From Candidatus Iainarchaeum sp. (GTDB lineage: Archaea > Iainarchaeota > Iainarchaeia > Iainarchaeales > UBA10191): a stretch of 51,622 nt of DNA. The stretch's first letter is position 1, and every line of letters begins with the position of its first letter. The notes beneath the pieces were generated by a model, which saw nothing but the letters and a program-made list of their open reading frames with translations, searched no databases and was not told the DNA's origin. A program made the translations under genes and the position numbers. Below are positions 7,380-15,413 of the stretch, piece after piece. The stretch spans positions 1 through 51,622 of the forward strand of contig JAUSFL010000018.1 of assembly GCA_030649735.1 (NCBI GenBank). The letters run 5' to 3'.

Positions 7380-7793
7380 TTACTTCTTGCCTTTGCTTTG
7401 CTTTTCTGGAGTCATTTTTGGCTCTTCTCCAGAATTTGAGCTTGGAGCTCTTTGGCCTTGCAGTTCAGCGGCTGCTGTTTCAATTTTTGAGCGGAGCTTG
7501 TTAAGCTTTTCAATCAGGTTGTCTTCTTGCTTTTGGACTGTTTTAATGCGCAAGTCAGTGCTTTCTTTTTGTTCTGAAAGCTCTTTTTTCAAGTCTTCAA
7601 CATCGCACAAAACCAGGATGTTTCCCACTGCCTTGTAGGCTTTTTTTTCCGAAGTCTTGTTCAATTCTGCCAATGCAGCGTCGGCTGCGGCGCTTTGCAT
7701 TTGTAATTGCTGCTTTTGCGCGCCAATGTTCATTAGCTGATTGCGGTTTTTTTCAAACTCCATCAAGTTTTGCTGTAATTCCTGCTGGTCCAT
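7380..7793 (-). CDS. pfdB: Prefoldin beta subunit
   Basis: 137 residues. Two long coiled-coil helices (about 3-50 and 68-112) flank a short beta hairpin (KKAYKAVGNILVLCD), the prefoldin beta fold. Four beta and two alpha chains make the hexameric chaperone that hands unfolded proteins to the thermosome. An extra C-terminal tail of about 25 residues, charged and probably disordered (PKMTPEKQSKGKK), goes beyond the usual 115-120 residue length. A strong AGGAGG lies 8-9 nt before the ATG. It is the last gene of the exosome/proteasome superoperon. Confidence 0.9.
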   Translation of the reverse strand: MDQQELQQNLMEFEKNRNQLMNIGAQKQQLQMQSAAADAALAELNKTSEKKAYKAVGNILVLCDVEDLKKELSEQKESTDLRIKTVQKQEDNLIEKLNKLRSKIETAAAELQGQRAPSSNSGEEPKMTPEKQSKGKK

Positions 7794-7822
7794 TCTAGAA
7801 CTCCTCCTATTTTTTCATTGGT

Positions 7823-7957
7823 TCAGCGCGCCGTGACCTTTTTTGGGTTTGAAGAACGCTGCTTGTAAAACACTTTGTTCGCGCAGTTAGGGCAGCGAAT
7901 AATGCCGTCGGGCAATGAGTCAACTTCAGTTCCGCATTTTCCGCACTTGTAAGTCAT
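7823..7957 (-). CDS. rpoP: RNA polymerase subunit P (Rpb12-like zinc ribbon)
   Basis: 44-residue protein with MTYKCGKCG at the start and RCPNCANKVFYKQR in the middle: the two CxxC knuckles of the Rpb12/RpoP zinc ribbon, ending KKVTAR. The ATG at 7955-7957 overlaps the L37Ae stop codon (ATGA), and the stop is at 7823-7825. Size and position between L37Ae and prefoldin beta match the conserved archaeal order. The subunit stabilises the RNA polymerase D-L-N-P assembly platform. Confidence 0.93.
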   Translation of the reverse strand: MTYKCGKCGTEVDSLPDGIIRCPNCANKVFYKQRSSNPKKVTAR

Positions 7958-8355
7958 TCTTCAACAGCCTCCTCTTCATGCTTGTGTTTTTTGTGCTTTT
8001 CATGCTTTTCTGCATGCTCTTCTTCTGCTTCAACGCTTGGCTTGTGCTTGGTTTTTTCAGTGGCTTCCAAAAGCTCGACCATTGAAGGCACAAAGCTCTT
8101 TTGGGTCACCATTTTCCTGATGATTCTTCCAGTCAAGGTTTCCGGAATGTAGGCTCCGCCAGTGAATTTTGCGCCGCATTTCCTGCACTCGAAAATTCCG
8201 CGCGCCTGCCTTTTCACTTTTGCAAAGCCGCATTGCGGGCAGTTGTATTTTTTCTTTTGCTTTTGCTCTATTTCCAGAACACGGCTTTTGACGCCTGTTC
8301 CGTACCTGGCGCCAAACCTTGCAACGCTTTTGAGTTTTTTTGTAGCCACTTTCAT
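7954..8355 (-). CDS. rpl37ae: Ribosomal protein L37Ae (eL43) with long charged tail
   Basis: 133 residues. The first ~90 are canonical eL43: basic N-terminus, CPQCGF and CRKCGAKF zinc knuckles (about residues 39-42 and 57-60), then FTGGAYIPETLTGRIIRK. The last ~40 residues are a Glu/His/Lys-rich low-complexity tail (HAEKHEKHKKHKHEEE) absent from most homologues, which are 70-95 residues long. The tail may bind metal or extend from the large subunit surface. The gene overlaps rpoP by 4 nt and follows rrp42 by 9 nt. Confidence 0.95.
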   Translation of the reverse strand: MKVATKKLKSVARFGARYGTGVKSRVLEIEQKQKKKYNCPQCGFAKVKRQARGIFECRKCGAKFTGGAYIPETLTGRIIRKMVTQKSFVPSMVELLEATEKTKHKPSVEAEEEHAEKHEKHKKHKHEEEAVEE

Positions 8356-8364
8356 TACCTCTTT

Positions 8365-9144
8365 TTAGATTAATTTCCTTAATTCTTTCGAGTTCTTTAA
8401 TGCGGTGTCAAGCGCTGTGTCTATTTCTGAAGCCGTGAAGCTTCCCAAGCCGCCTTTTTGGAATGCTGAAAAATACTCGTCTTCAGTCACTGCGACTGAA
8501 AATCTTGCGCTTTGCGCTCTTTCTTCGGCAAAGGTAGCGTCAGAAACTATTGCATTGCCGATTTTTGAGACAGTGCAGAGAATTGGCTTTCTTGAAAGCT
8601 TTACTTTGCCCTTGAACTCGCCTTTCACTACTTTTCCGTCCTCAAACTTTGGCATTTTGCTGTCAAGGAGTGCAGTGATTGAAGCGATTGCCGCGGCATC
8701 GAACAAATTTCCGTCATGGTTTATTGCGTAAATGTCCACGAACGCGTTCCATGCGTACTTTCCTGATTCAATGCTCCATTCTGCAAAGTCAATGCATTTG
8801 CTTTCGCGAATTCCCCTGTCAACGACTCTTGAAAGCTCTATTGACTCCGGGCTTGGCGGCCCTGACTCGAAAGTCGGGGATGCTATTGGCAAAAATTCTG
8901 CGCCAACGCTCAAGCTTCCGTCGTCCGGAGTGTCCGGGAACGGCGTCATTGGAAGGATTTTTACTCCAACAATCACGTCTGTTTCTCCAAGCCTGACTCT
9001 TGCAGTTCCTTCGGCATTTTCTGAAATGTTCCTTTCAATGCTTAATTTCCTGTATTCGTCAAACTTTCTTCCGTCAAGCCTTTTTCCTTCACGAATTGTC
9101 TGTAACACTTTGTCTGTCCTTAAATCACAAATGAGGCTGCTCAT
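8365..9144 (-). CDS. rrp42: Exosome subunit Rrp42
   Basis: 259-residue RNase PH-fold protein. LDGRKFDEYR at the N-terminus, ARVRLGETDVIVGVK, DRGIRESKCIDF and FVDIYAINHDGNLFDAA are typical of archaeal Rrp42, the non-catalytic partner that alternates with Rrp41 in the hexameric ring. The catalytic aspartates of Rrp41 are not matched. The ATG at 9144 overlaps the rrp41 stop by 4 nt, and a GTGA core lies 6 nt upstream. The ring degrades and tails RNA 3'-5'. Confidence 0.95.
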   Translation of the reverse strand: MSSLICDLRTDKVLQTIREGKRLDGRKFDEYRKLSIERNISENAEGTARVRLGETDVIVGVKILPMTPFPDTPDDGSLSVGAEFLPIASPTFESGPPSPESIELSRVVDRGIRESKCIDFAEWSIESGKYAWNAFVDIYAINHDGNLFDAAAIASITALLDSKMPKFEDGKVVKGEFKGKVKLSRKPILCTVSKIGNAIVSDATFAEERAQSARFSVAVTEDEYFSAFQKGGLGSFTASEIDTALDTALKNSKELRKLI

Positions 9145-9944
9145 TGCTTATCACTTCCGTCGTTTGATGGCGTTGATTCAAAATTCTTGTACTTTTCCAA
9201 AAGCGCCTGCTTTTGAAGCTCGTGCACTTTTTTTATTGCCGCAAATGCCTTTGTCCTTGCTTCAACCCATTCTTTTTTTGAAAGCAAGCCGTCCATTTGC
9301 AAAAGCACTATTTCTTCGCTGTTTGGCAAAATTGCTATTGGAATGTCGACTGCGTCAGGCGCGTCTTCCTCGTACTTGTTCAAGTCTACAATTATGTTTC
9401 CGCCTGCTTTTCCTACTGCAACTCCTGCAATCATGTCCCTCATTGGAATTCCTGCATCAGCGACTGCAACTGCCGCGGTTGTTAGCGCGGCAATTCTTGT
9501 TCCTGCATTGCTGTCCAAGACTTCAACGTAAATGTCTATTGCAGTGTTCGGGAATTTTTCAGTGAAAATTGCCCTTTCGAATGCTTCGCTCGAAACTTTT
9601 GAGATTTCAACGTCTCTTCTTCCAGGCCTTGGGTTTTTCCTGTCTGGAACTGAAAAAGTCGCCATTCTGTAAGTGTAGCGGACCATTGCCTTGTAAGGGT
9701 TTGCAGTGTGCTTTGGCAGGCATTCTCTCGGCCCGTAAACTGCTGCTATGACTTTGTTCTGTCCCCATTCTAAATATGCGCTTCCGTCAGCGTTTGGAAC
9801 TACTCCAACTTTTATCTTGATTGGGCGTGTTTCGTCAACAGTCCTTCCGTCAAGCCTTTTTCCTTGCTTGTTCACGTACTCCAAGTTTTCCTTGGATTTG
9901 CTTTCTTTCTTTGATTCTTTTTCTTCTTTCTTTTTAGTTGCCAT
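9141..9944 (-). CDS. rrp41: Exosome catalytic subunit Rrp41
   Basis: 267-residue RNase PH-fold subunit that performs phosphorolysis. Visible: KRLDGRTVDETRPI, RYTYRMATFSVPDRK, NPRPGRR (RNA-binding arginines), the phosphate-binding DSNAGTR, then DAGIPMRDM with the catalytic acidic pair. I chose ATG 9944 (MATKKKEEK) because GTGA lies 5 nt upstream. An earlier in-frame start at 9998 would run 65 nt into rrp4. The first 20 residues are a Lys/Glu-rich extension before the domain. It overlaps rrp4 by 11 nt and rrp42 by 4 nt. Confidence 0.95.
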   Translation of the reverse strand: MATKKKEEKESKKESKSKENLEYVNKQGKRLDGRTVDETRPIKIKVGVVPNADGSAYLEWGQNKVIAAVYGPRECLPKHTANPYKAMVRYTYRMATFSVPDRKNPRPGRRDVEISKVSSEAFERAIFTEKFPNTAIDIYVEVLDSNAGTRIAALTTAAVAVADAGIPMRDMIAGVAVGKAGGNIIVDLNKYEEDAPDAVDIPIAILPNSEEIVLLQMDGLLSKKEWVEARTKAFAAIKKVHELQKQALLEKYKNFESTPSNDGSDKQ

Positions 9945-10671
9945 TAAAATCACTCTCGTTTGATAATTCTTCAAAAACTTCCTTGTCCAATTTTTCAACC
10001 TCTTTTATTTCTTCAGGCTTTGCGGCTTCTCCAGCCAAAGGCTTTGAGGGAAACTTCACGCTCTTGTTGCTTTGTGAAATGAAGTCCTGCAGTTTTACTG
10101 TCAGGTTTTCCAAGTGCGCTTCAACCTCGATTTTTTTTATTGAGCCAATCAGCAATGGAAGGTTTCCTCCCTTTGCCCAAATCCAGCCGTTCCTTCCCAC
10201 AAGGATTGTCGAATTTGTTCCGCGCTTCAATACTTCAAGCATGCTTGCGTTCTTTCCAATCACTCTTGGAATTTTCACTGGCGAGATTGAAATTATTTCC
10301 CCGCCGTAAAAAACCCTGACTTGGGAAAGCTCTGCTTCCTTCAATTCGTTAACGTCAATCACTCTTGCTGAAATAATGTATCCTGGCTTCATTTGCTCCC
10401 TGACTTCTTTTTTTGAAATAAAGCTTTGCGTGAAAGAGTTCAATTCAACCATGTATCCTGTCGCTTTTTCGCTTGCTATTACTCCGACAATCACGTCTTC
10501 GCTTTTTGGAATGTAAAATCCTTCCAAGGCAACGACTGCCACTTCAGTGGGCCTTTCGTCAACAATGCCCAAGACATCAGAATAAATCCTTCCATTCTGC
10601 AGGAAAACGTGCTCTCCTGTCCTTTTTCTTTCAATGCTTACAATCTCTCCTGGCACTACTATTTTTTTCAT
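9934..10671 (-). CDS. rrp4: Exosome RNA-binding cap subunit Rrp4
   Basis: 245 residues: an N-terminal exosome domain (VVPGEIVSI, GRIYSDVLGIVDE), an S1 OB-fold around 62-135 (EDVIVGVIASEKATGYMVEL, GYIISARVIDVNE) and a KH domain around 140-210 (IPRVIGKNASMLEVLKRGTNSTILVGRNGWIWAKG). It sits on the Rrp41/42 ring and feeds RNA into the pore. A short charged tail follows the KH domain. It is followed in the operon by rrp41 and rrp42. Confidence 0.95.
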   Translation of the reverse strand: MKKIVVPGEIVSIERKRTGEHVFLQNGRIYSDVLGIVDERPTEVAVVALEGFYIPKSEDVIVGVIASEKATGYMVELNSFTQSFISKKEVREQMKPGYIISARVIDVNELKEAELSQVRVFYGGEIISISPVKIPRVIGKNASMLEVLKRGTNSTILVGRNGWIWAKGGNLPLLIGSIKKIEVEAHLENLTVKLQDFISQSNKSVKFPSKPLAGEAAKPEEIKEVEKLDKEVFEELSNESDFNGN

Positions 10672-10714
10672 TGGTTAAAAACCTCCGGTTTCTTTTTTTT
10701 CCATAAATGCTTTT

Positions 10715-11404
10715 TTACAATATTTTTGTTTCAACATTCCCGTGCGTTAAATGGTTCAATTCATTGAACAGGTCGTTTTTCATTCCGACTGGCAGTTCAA
10801 AAACAGCCACAATGCTTCCGTCGCTTTGCCATTCCTGCTTTATTGCGGCATACTTGTGAAGCAATGGCCCGGCTTTTCCTGAAAATTCAGCGGGAACTTT
10901 GACCGCGACCTTCAATTTGTCCATTGAAAGCGGAATCAACTTTCGAATTTCCTTCAAAATTTCCGGAATTTGCTCTTGCACGCTTTTGAAAACATCAACC
11001 TGCACTTTTGCCTCATTCATTGCATTTTCAATCCTTACTGCAGGATGGGGCGCTTTTGTTTGCGGGTTGATTGCATTGCTTGAAATGAACGCTATGATTT
11101 CTTTCCTTTTTTGCTCGTGCATCCTCCGCCTTTGATCTGTCGTTAATTGGACTTCCCCGTCCTTGATTATTTTGAGCGCAATTTCCTTCAGGTCTGTTGT
11201 TCCGAAAACCTTTTTGACTGTTTCTTCAGAGGCTTCCTCGCCCTTGTTCGCGTCCTTGTACACTGCTTCGTTCGCCAAAAGGCTTTCGAAATCAATGCTT
11301 TTTCCCTGCCTTACAAGCAATGCAAGGTCTGGATCTACAAGGATTTCAAACTTGTGCCCCGAATGCTCAAAACGCGCAATTACTGCGTCCTCCATTTTCA
11401 CCAT
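10715..11404 (-). CDS. sdo1: SBDS ribosome maturation protein
   Basis: 229 residues with the three-domain SBDS layout: FYSH domain (ARFEHSGHKFEILVDPDLALLVRQGK), central helical domain (LTTDQRRRMHEQKRKEIIAFISSNAINPQTKAPHP, cut here only in description) and a C-terminal ferredoxin-like domain (LKVAVKVPAEFSGKAG). SBDS works with EF-2-like GTPases to release aIF6 from the large subunit. The neighbours proteasome alpha and rrp4 are the conserved context. The start could be ATG 11404 or the internal ATG at 11395, which has GGTGA just ahead; the difference is three residues. Confidence 0.95.
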   Translation of the reverse strand: MVKMEDAVIARFEHSGHKFEILVDPDLALLVRQGKSIDFESLLANEAVYKDANKGEEASEETVKKVFGTTDLKEIALKIIKDGEVQLTTDQRRRMHEQKRKEIIAFISSNAINPQTKAPHPAVRIENAMNEAKVQVDVFKSVQEQIPEILKEIRKLIPLSMDKLKVAVKVPAEFSGKAGPLLHKYAAIKQEWQSDGSIVAVFELPVGMKNDLFNELNHLTHGNVETKIL

Positions 11405-11498
11405 AATGGTTTCGCCCAGTTAACATGCATGCGTTATCTGCAGTTTGCAGACAGCGCTTTTCTTTTTTTAGAAAATGCATTAACAGTTCAAATATGAT

Positions 11499-12236
11499 TT
11501 ATTTTTTTGAAAAATTGGCCAAGTGGCTTTTCATTTCTTCCTTTGGGATTGAATTGTACTTCATTCGCAAGTCAATGTAGCCGAATTCAAGCCTTGAAGG
11601 GTCGAGCTTTTCGCTTTCAGGCAGTGTTTTCTTTATTGCCTTAAGCATTAATGCAATTCCGTCATCGTAAGCCATTTCGTCCTTGAATTCTTTCTCGAAC
11701 AAGTCCATTGCCTCGTTCCTTCCGGCGCCGATTGCAATTGCCCTGTATTCCGCAAGAGCGCCTGAAGGCTCTGTTTCAAAAAGCCTTTTTCCAGACTCGT
11801 CAACTCCGCCAATAATGAATGAAACTCCAAAAGGCCTCATTCCGCCGTACTGCGTGAAAGCCTGCTTTATTCCAGAAATTTCTTTTACCAATGTTTCAAC
11901 ATGAATTGGCTCTTCGTAATAGACCATGTTTTCCTGCGCTTTCTGCCTTGCGATTTCCACAAGTCGCCTGGCGTCTCCGACCAATCCAGAGCTTACTGCG
12001 GCAATGTGGTCGTCAATTACAAATAGTTTTTCAATGCTTTCCGGAATCAAAAGCTTGCTTGAAGTTTTCTTGTCAACTCCAAAAAGAACGCCCTTGTCGT
12101 AAACAAGTCCAAGGCCTAAAGTTCCTTGCGAAACGATTTTTGACGCGTATTCAACCTGGTACAGCCTTCCGTCTGGGGAAAACATTGTGGCCGCGCGGTC
12201 GTAAGCTGACATTTTAGGGCTAGGATACATTTTCAT
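11499..12236 (-). CDS. psmA: Proteasome alpha subunit
   Basis: 245 residues of the 20S core alpha type. The H0 gate segment YDRAATMFSPDGRLYQVEYA is near-perfect, followed by GVLFGVDKK and the alpha-type core; there is no N-terminal threonine nucleophile. Seven-membered alpha rings gate the beta chamber and dock AAA unfoldases. The ATG at 12236 has GGTGA 6 nt upstream. It lies 94 nt upstream of SBDS; the beta subunit is not in the window. Confidence 0.96.
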   Translation of the reverse strand: MKMYPSPKMSAYDRAATMFSPDGRLYQVEYASKIVSQGTLGLGLVYDKGVLFGVDKKTSSKLLIPESIEKLFVIDDHIAAVSSGLVGDARRLVEIARQKAQENMVYYEEPIHVETLVKEISGIKQAFTQYGGMRPFGVSFIIGGVDESGKRLFETEPSGALAEYRAIAIGAGRNEAMDLFEKEFKDEMAYDDGIALMLKAIKKTLPESEKLDPSRLEFGYIDLRMKYNSIPKEEMKSHLANFSKK

Positions 12237-12374
12237 TCACCTTTGCTTGACTTCTCTCAAAAAAATTGAGCCTATAATTATAATAAAAATTGTGCTTTTC
12301 TCTCAATTGTATAGCATTAAATGAAAGAAAAGGTTTAAAAACTTCCCATAATGTCCAAAAACATTAAACAAGCC

Positions 12375-12737
12375 TTAATGCGGTTTTTTGCGGTTTTTTC
12401 CCGCAATCCAGTTTGCTTTTTTTCTGGCAGCAGCCCTGATTGCAAGCGCATCACTCAAGTGCTTTTGCGATTCTTTTGCATAATTAATAGACTTTTGGGC
12501 CTGCTCTAGGATAATGCTTTCAACAAAACTGGGATCACTGCCCCGCTTTTTGAAATCTGCGGCAATTTCAACATATCCTTTTGCTGACCTGTGAGTCATT
12601 CTTGAAAGGCTTGCGGCAGCCCTGGAATTATACATGCTTGCGCTGGATTTCTTCCTTGCGTTTTTCAAAACATTCAGTGCGAGGGCTTTTCGCGGATGCC
12701 TTATTGTTAATTGGATTCTTTTCAACGAAGGGCTCAT
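12375..12737 (-). CDS. Basic Ala/Lys-rich helical protein (family A)
   Basis: 120 residues, strongly basic, predicted almost entirely helical, no cysteine, no membrane segment. It is not a member of any family I recognise. The N-terminal pattern RKxxxLxxLKxxRKKSS and the C-terminal KKANWIAGK recur in the protein at 38394-38768, so the two appear to be paralogues. Its ATG overlaps the pop5 stop by 4 nt, so it is translated with the RNase P genes inside the exosome superoperon. A role on rRNA, ribosomes or chromatin is possible but unproven. Confidence 0.55.
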   Translation of the reverse strand: MSPSLKRIQLTIRHPRKALALNVLKNARKKSSASMYNSRAAASLSRMTHRSAKGYVEIAADFKKRGSDPSFVESIILEQAQKSINYAKESQKHLSDALAIRAAARKKANWIAGKNRKKPH

Positions 12738-13090
12738 TTTCCAACCAGTCCTTTGAGTTTTTTCACGCTTCCGGAAACTGAAACAATCCTTGGAATTGCC
12801 GGAAATCCAGCAATGCTTTTCACGAAAAGCAGCCCTGCCTTTACTTCCTCACAGGTTTCAAGAGAGCATTTCAAAACTCCGAGGTTTTTTTGGCCGTAAA
12901 AGCCAATGAAATGCAATTTTTGCAAGGCCATTCCGCGGCTGCCGAAAATTTCTGCAAACTTTTTTTCAACTTCTTTCTGAACTATTGCAGCACTTAACGG
13001 CTTGTCTGCCAAAAGCTCGAACAAGACATAGCGTTTTTTTCCGCGCTGGCTTGAAGGCAATGCTTTTACGCGCATTTTGATGTTGTTCAT
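12734..13090 (-). CDS. rnp2: RNase P protein component Pop5 (Rnp2)
   Basis: 118 residues of Pop5 type: KKRYVLFELLADKPLS, FGSRGMALQKLHFIGFY, LGVLKCSLETCEEV, IPRIVSVSGSVKKL. Pop5 pairs with Rpp30 to stabilise the catalytic domain of RNase P RNA in tRNA 5' maturation. It overlaps rpp30 by 4 nt upstream and the helical gene by 4 nt downstream, so this is a translationally coupled trio. The low overall identity is normal for the family. Confidence 0.85.
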   Translation of the reverse strand: MNNIKMRVKALPSSQRGKKRYVLFELLADKPLSAAIVQKEVEKKFAEIFGSRGMALQKLHFIGFYGQKNLGVLKCSLETCEEVKAGLLFVKSIAGFPAIPRIVSVSGSVKKLKGLVGK

Positions 13091-13749
13091 TTTGAAGCCT
13101 CGCTTGCAATGATTTCAAACCCTTCGAGCTTTCCTTTTTTTGCAAGGAATTCTGAAAGCCCGCGCACTTGCTTCAATGCTTTCTCGCGGTCAAATCCCAA
13201 AAGCCCCAAAAAGCTTGCAAAGTCTTTCACTTGCCTTAATTCTTGCGGGCTTTTCGCGCATGAAAACACTGCAACTTGGATTTTGAATTTTTTGCAAAGC
13301 CTTAAGACAAAAATGTAATTCCTCAGCAAGTCTTGCAGGTCTTCAGGCTTGGCGTTCAAGAATTCTGAGAATGAAATCGCAATGCAGACCTTATTTTCTC
13401 CGGCCAAGCGCGCGAGCGCTGCGTCAAACTCCGGCTTTTTTGCAGTGCTGCAAGGCATTAGCAAAAAATCAACCTTGTCGCTGGAGACAGCAAACTTGTT
13501 TCTTTGGATGTTTTTTCCAAAAACAGCAATGAAGTCTGCCTTTTGCCTGAATTTTTGCAGTTCCTGCATGTTCGCGTTAAGCATTAAATGGCAAATTTTA
13601 AAGTTTTCTGCCTTTGCCTTTTCCTTCAACTGCTTTAATTCAAAATCATTCTTGAAAACCTTGCAAATAATGAATTCTTGGCAGAACTTTTTCGCAAAAA
13701 TTTTCAAGTCCAATGAATTGTCAAAAAAATCCAAATCCAGGAAAGGCAT
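13087..13749 (-). CDS. rnp3: RNase P protein component Rpp30 (Rnp3)
   Basis: 220 residues with a PHP-like TIM barrel lacking catalytic metal ligands, as in Rpp30: a beta-strand-rich start (FLDLDFFDN), FIAVFGKNIQRNKFAVSS, VDFLLMPCSTAKK, CIAISFSEFLN, VAVFSCAKSPQELR, FLGLLGFDREKALKQV. It partners Pop5 in RNase P. The sequence is rich in Phe and Lys. It lies between the Tat/JAMM-like gene and pop5; in most archaea rpp30 follows L15e directly. Confidence 0.85.
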   Translation of the reverse strand: MPFLDLDFFDNSLDLKIFAKKFCQEFIICKVFKNDFELKQLKEKAKAENFKICHLMLNANMQELQKFRQKADFIAVFGKNIQRNKFAVSSDKVDFLLMPCSTAKKPEFDAALARLAGENKVCIAISFSEFLNAKPEDLQDLLRNYIFVLRLCKKFKIQVAVFSCAKSPQELRQVKDFASFLGLLGFDREKALKQVRGLSEFLAKKGKLEGFEIIASEASK

Positions 13750-13788
13750 GAAGAATTTAGGAAAAATGCAGAATTTAAAACCAAGGCA

Positions 13789-14577
13789 TTAACGCACTGG
13801 TTTTTGCCGGAAAATCCCGTTAGAGTACTCAAATCCTTCCGCGCGATTCGGGACTGCCCGAACTCTCAATCCAAGCTTTTTTGCGTCATTGAAAAGAAAA
13901 TTCCGGAAATTGTCTATTTCTTTTTCCATGTCTGCAAATCTTCCATCCATGTAAAGCGCTTTGTATTTTTCCGCGTGCGAAATCGCGGCAGCGCCAATGG
14001 CCTTGATGTTTTCAACTTTCGGGCTTTTTTCGGGAAAACGCATGGAAAAATAGCCAACAAACCTGCCTTTCTCGTCAAGGCATGCCACGTGAGAGTTCCT
14101 GACCTGGTTTTTTCCAGCCAAACGGCGGTTGACATTTTCCAGGAAAGTCAATACATCAGTGGATGAAGGCGTGCTCAGTACTTTCTTGTTTTCGGATTCA
14201 GGAAGCCTTGGAAACCGCTTGTTGATTGCGCCAAGGGAATGCGTGTGAATCAAAGACCTGGTTTCTGGATTGCTGAGAATAATAACCCGGGATTCAGACC
14301 TTGCCCCAAGCTTTGTGTAATAAACTGTTCCGGCCTTTCCTTGCTTTTTTGTCAAAGCAATTTCCCTATTCCGCACGTCGGGCCATTGCTCAATAATCCT
14401 CTTCAATGAGTTTGGCTTTCGCGTGCTGACTTCAATCGGCCTTGCGCCTTCCTTCAGTGTTGAAGGGCTTGGAAGCATTTTCCACAATGCAGCAACTCCA
14501 GTGCCTGCAGCTCCAATCTTTGCTGCATTCCACAAAAAGCGCCTGCGCGTCATTTTTCCAATCGGTTTTGAAGGCAT
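13789..14577 (-). CDS. Putative Tat-exported protein with JAMM-like metal motif
   Basis: 262 residues. The N-terminus has a twin-arginine signal: TRRRFLWNAAKIGAAGTGVAALW about 9 residues from the start (quoted as motif plus hydrophobic stretch). The middle holds LIHTHS followed about 23 residues later by PSSTDVL, matching the HxH...SxxD zinc signature of JAMM/MPN peptidases with a longer than usual insertion; a glutamate (SESRVI) precedes it as in JAMM. The C-terminal half is helical and charged. The start at ATG 14577 is favoured by an AT-rich TATA-like element about 25 nt upstream. It interrupts the L15e-Rpp30 neighbourhood. Function unknown; the metalloprotease reading is inference. Confidence 0.5.
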   Translation of the reverse strand: MPSKPIGKMTRRRFLWNAAKIGAAGTGVAALWKMLPSPSTLKEGARPIEVSTRKPNSLKRIIEQWPDVRNREIALTKKQGKAGTVYYTKLGARSESRVIILSNPETRSLIHTHSLGAINKRFPRLPESENKKVLSTPSSTDVLTFLENVNRRLAGKNQVRNSHVACLDEKGRFVGYFSMRFPEKSPKVENIKAIGAAAISHAEKYKALYMDGRFADMEKEIDNFRNFLFNDAKKLGLRVRAVPNRAEGFEYSNGIFRQKPVR

Positions 14578-14644
14578 GAAAAAACTAGCGCTTTTAGAGA
14601 ATAAAAGAATTTGCAAAGAATGGAGAATTGAAAAGCAAAATGAA

Positions 14645-15250
14645 TTATTTTGCCTTTCTTCCCTTTGCCCTTGATGAAGGCCTGACTCTTTCAGCGCCGA
14701 TTCCTTTCTTTGACAATCCGCGGCCTTTCTTCGCGCTGGAAGTCAAGCCCCTTAATGCCCTGTTGTCGTGCTGTTTTTCAGCAATCCATTTCAAGTCCTT
14801 GTCTGCCAAGACTGAAGGATGGGACTTGTCCACTAAAATTACTTCAAAGTATGAGTTTTGGCCGTCTTCTCCAACCCAGTAGCTGTTCAATGCTTCGCAA
14901 TTAGTGTATTTTTTTGCAGCGCGCTGTTCTGCAATTGTCTGAATGCCTATTTTTCTTGTAAGCTTGTTGACTCCCATTCTTTTTGCCCTGCGTCCTGCAA
15001 CTGGCCTTTTATGCCCTCCAGAGCCTTTCCTGACCCTGACTCGGACTATAATGACGCCTTGCTTTGCCTTAAACCCCAAGTTTCTAGCGCGGGCAATGTT
15101 TGAAGGATGCTCTAATTTTATGATTGCGTCCTTGTCTTTCCTGAAAGCCTGCATTTTTTCCTGAAAGATTTTCTTGTAATTGTAATCCGGCGATTTTTCC
15201 GCAGAGTATTCCTTTTCGAAGGTTTTCTGCAATTGCTTTGAAAAGCTCAT
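14645..15250 (-). CDS. rpl15e: Ribosomal protein L15e (eL15)
   Basis: 201 residues, close to the usual archaeal length. Recognisable blocks: IIKLEHPSNIARARNLGFKAKQG, VIIVRVRVRKGSGGHKRP, GRRAKRMGVNK, ALNSYWVGEDGQNSYFEVI, DNRALRGLTSSAKKGRGL. It is the first gene of the minus-strand exosome/proteasome cluster. Its upstream side faces the repeat-rich 15251-15513 spacer, so any regulator binding there could also affect this operon. Confidence 0.95.
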   Translation of the reverse strand: MSFSKQLQKTFEKEYSAEKSPDYNYKKIFQEKMQAFRKDKDAIIKLEHPSNIARARNLGFKAKQGVIIVRVRVRKGSGGHKRPVAGRRAKRMGVNKLTRKIGIQTIAEQRAAKKYTNCEALNSYWVGEDGQNSYFEVILVDKSHPSVLADKDLKWIAEKQHDNRALRGLTSSAKKGRGLSKKGIGAERVRPSSRAKGRKAK

Positions 15251-15295
15251 AACATCCTGCTCCTAGAAAATTCAAAAAAACACTAGTTCAAAAAT

Positions 15296-15373
15296 ATTAT
15301 CAAAAGACACTTAGTAGAATTTCTCGAATAATGTCTTTTGATAATTTATCAAATGATTTTTATCATTTGATAA
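15296..15373. repeat. Array of four alternating TTATCAAA-type half sites (two nested inverted repeats)
   Basis: Two perfect inverted repeats lie side by side: a 14-bp pair at 15296-15309 and 15332-15345 (attatcaaaagaca and its complement), and a 12-bp pair at 15346-15357 and 15362-15373 (ttatcaaatgat and its complement). The four arms are variants of one word in alternating orientation, and the junction of the two repeats (tttgataatttatcaaa) is itself palindromic. This looks like a multi-site operator between divergent promoters. Confidence 0.7.
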
Positions 15374-15413
15374 TAGTGCTTAAAATGATTTGTAATAGAG
15401 TAATCTTTTAGAA

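Noticed and set aside
8732..9565. 277-codon plus-strand open frame
   Set aside because: It is antisense to rrp42 and rrp41, which are certain; its translation is Leu/Ser-rich low-complexity of the kind produced by antisense reading.
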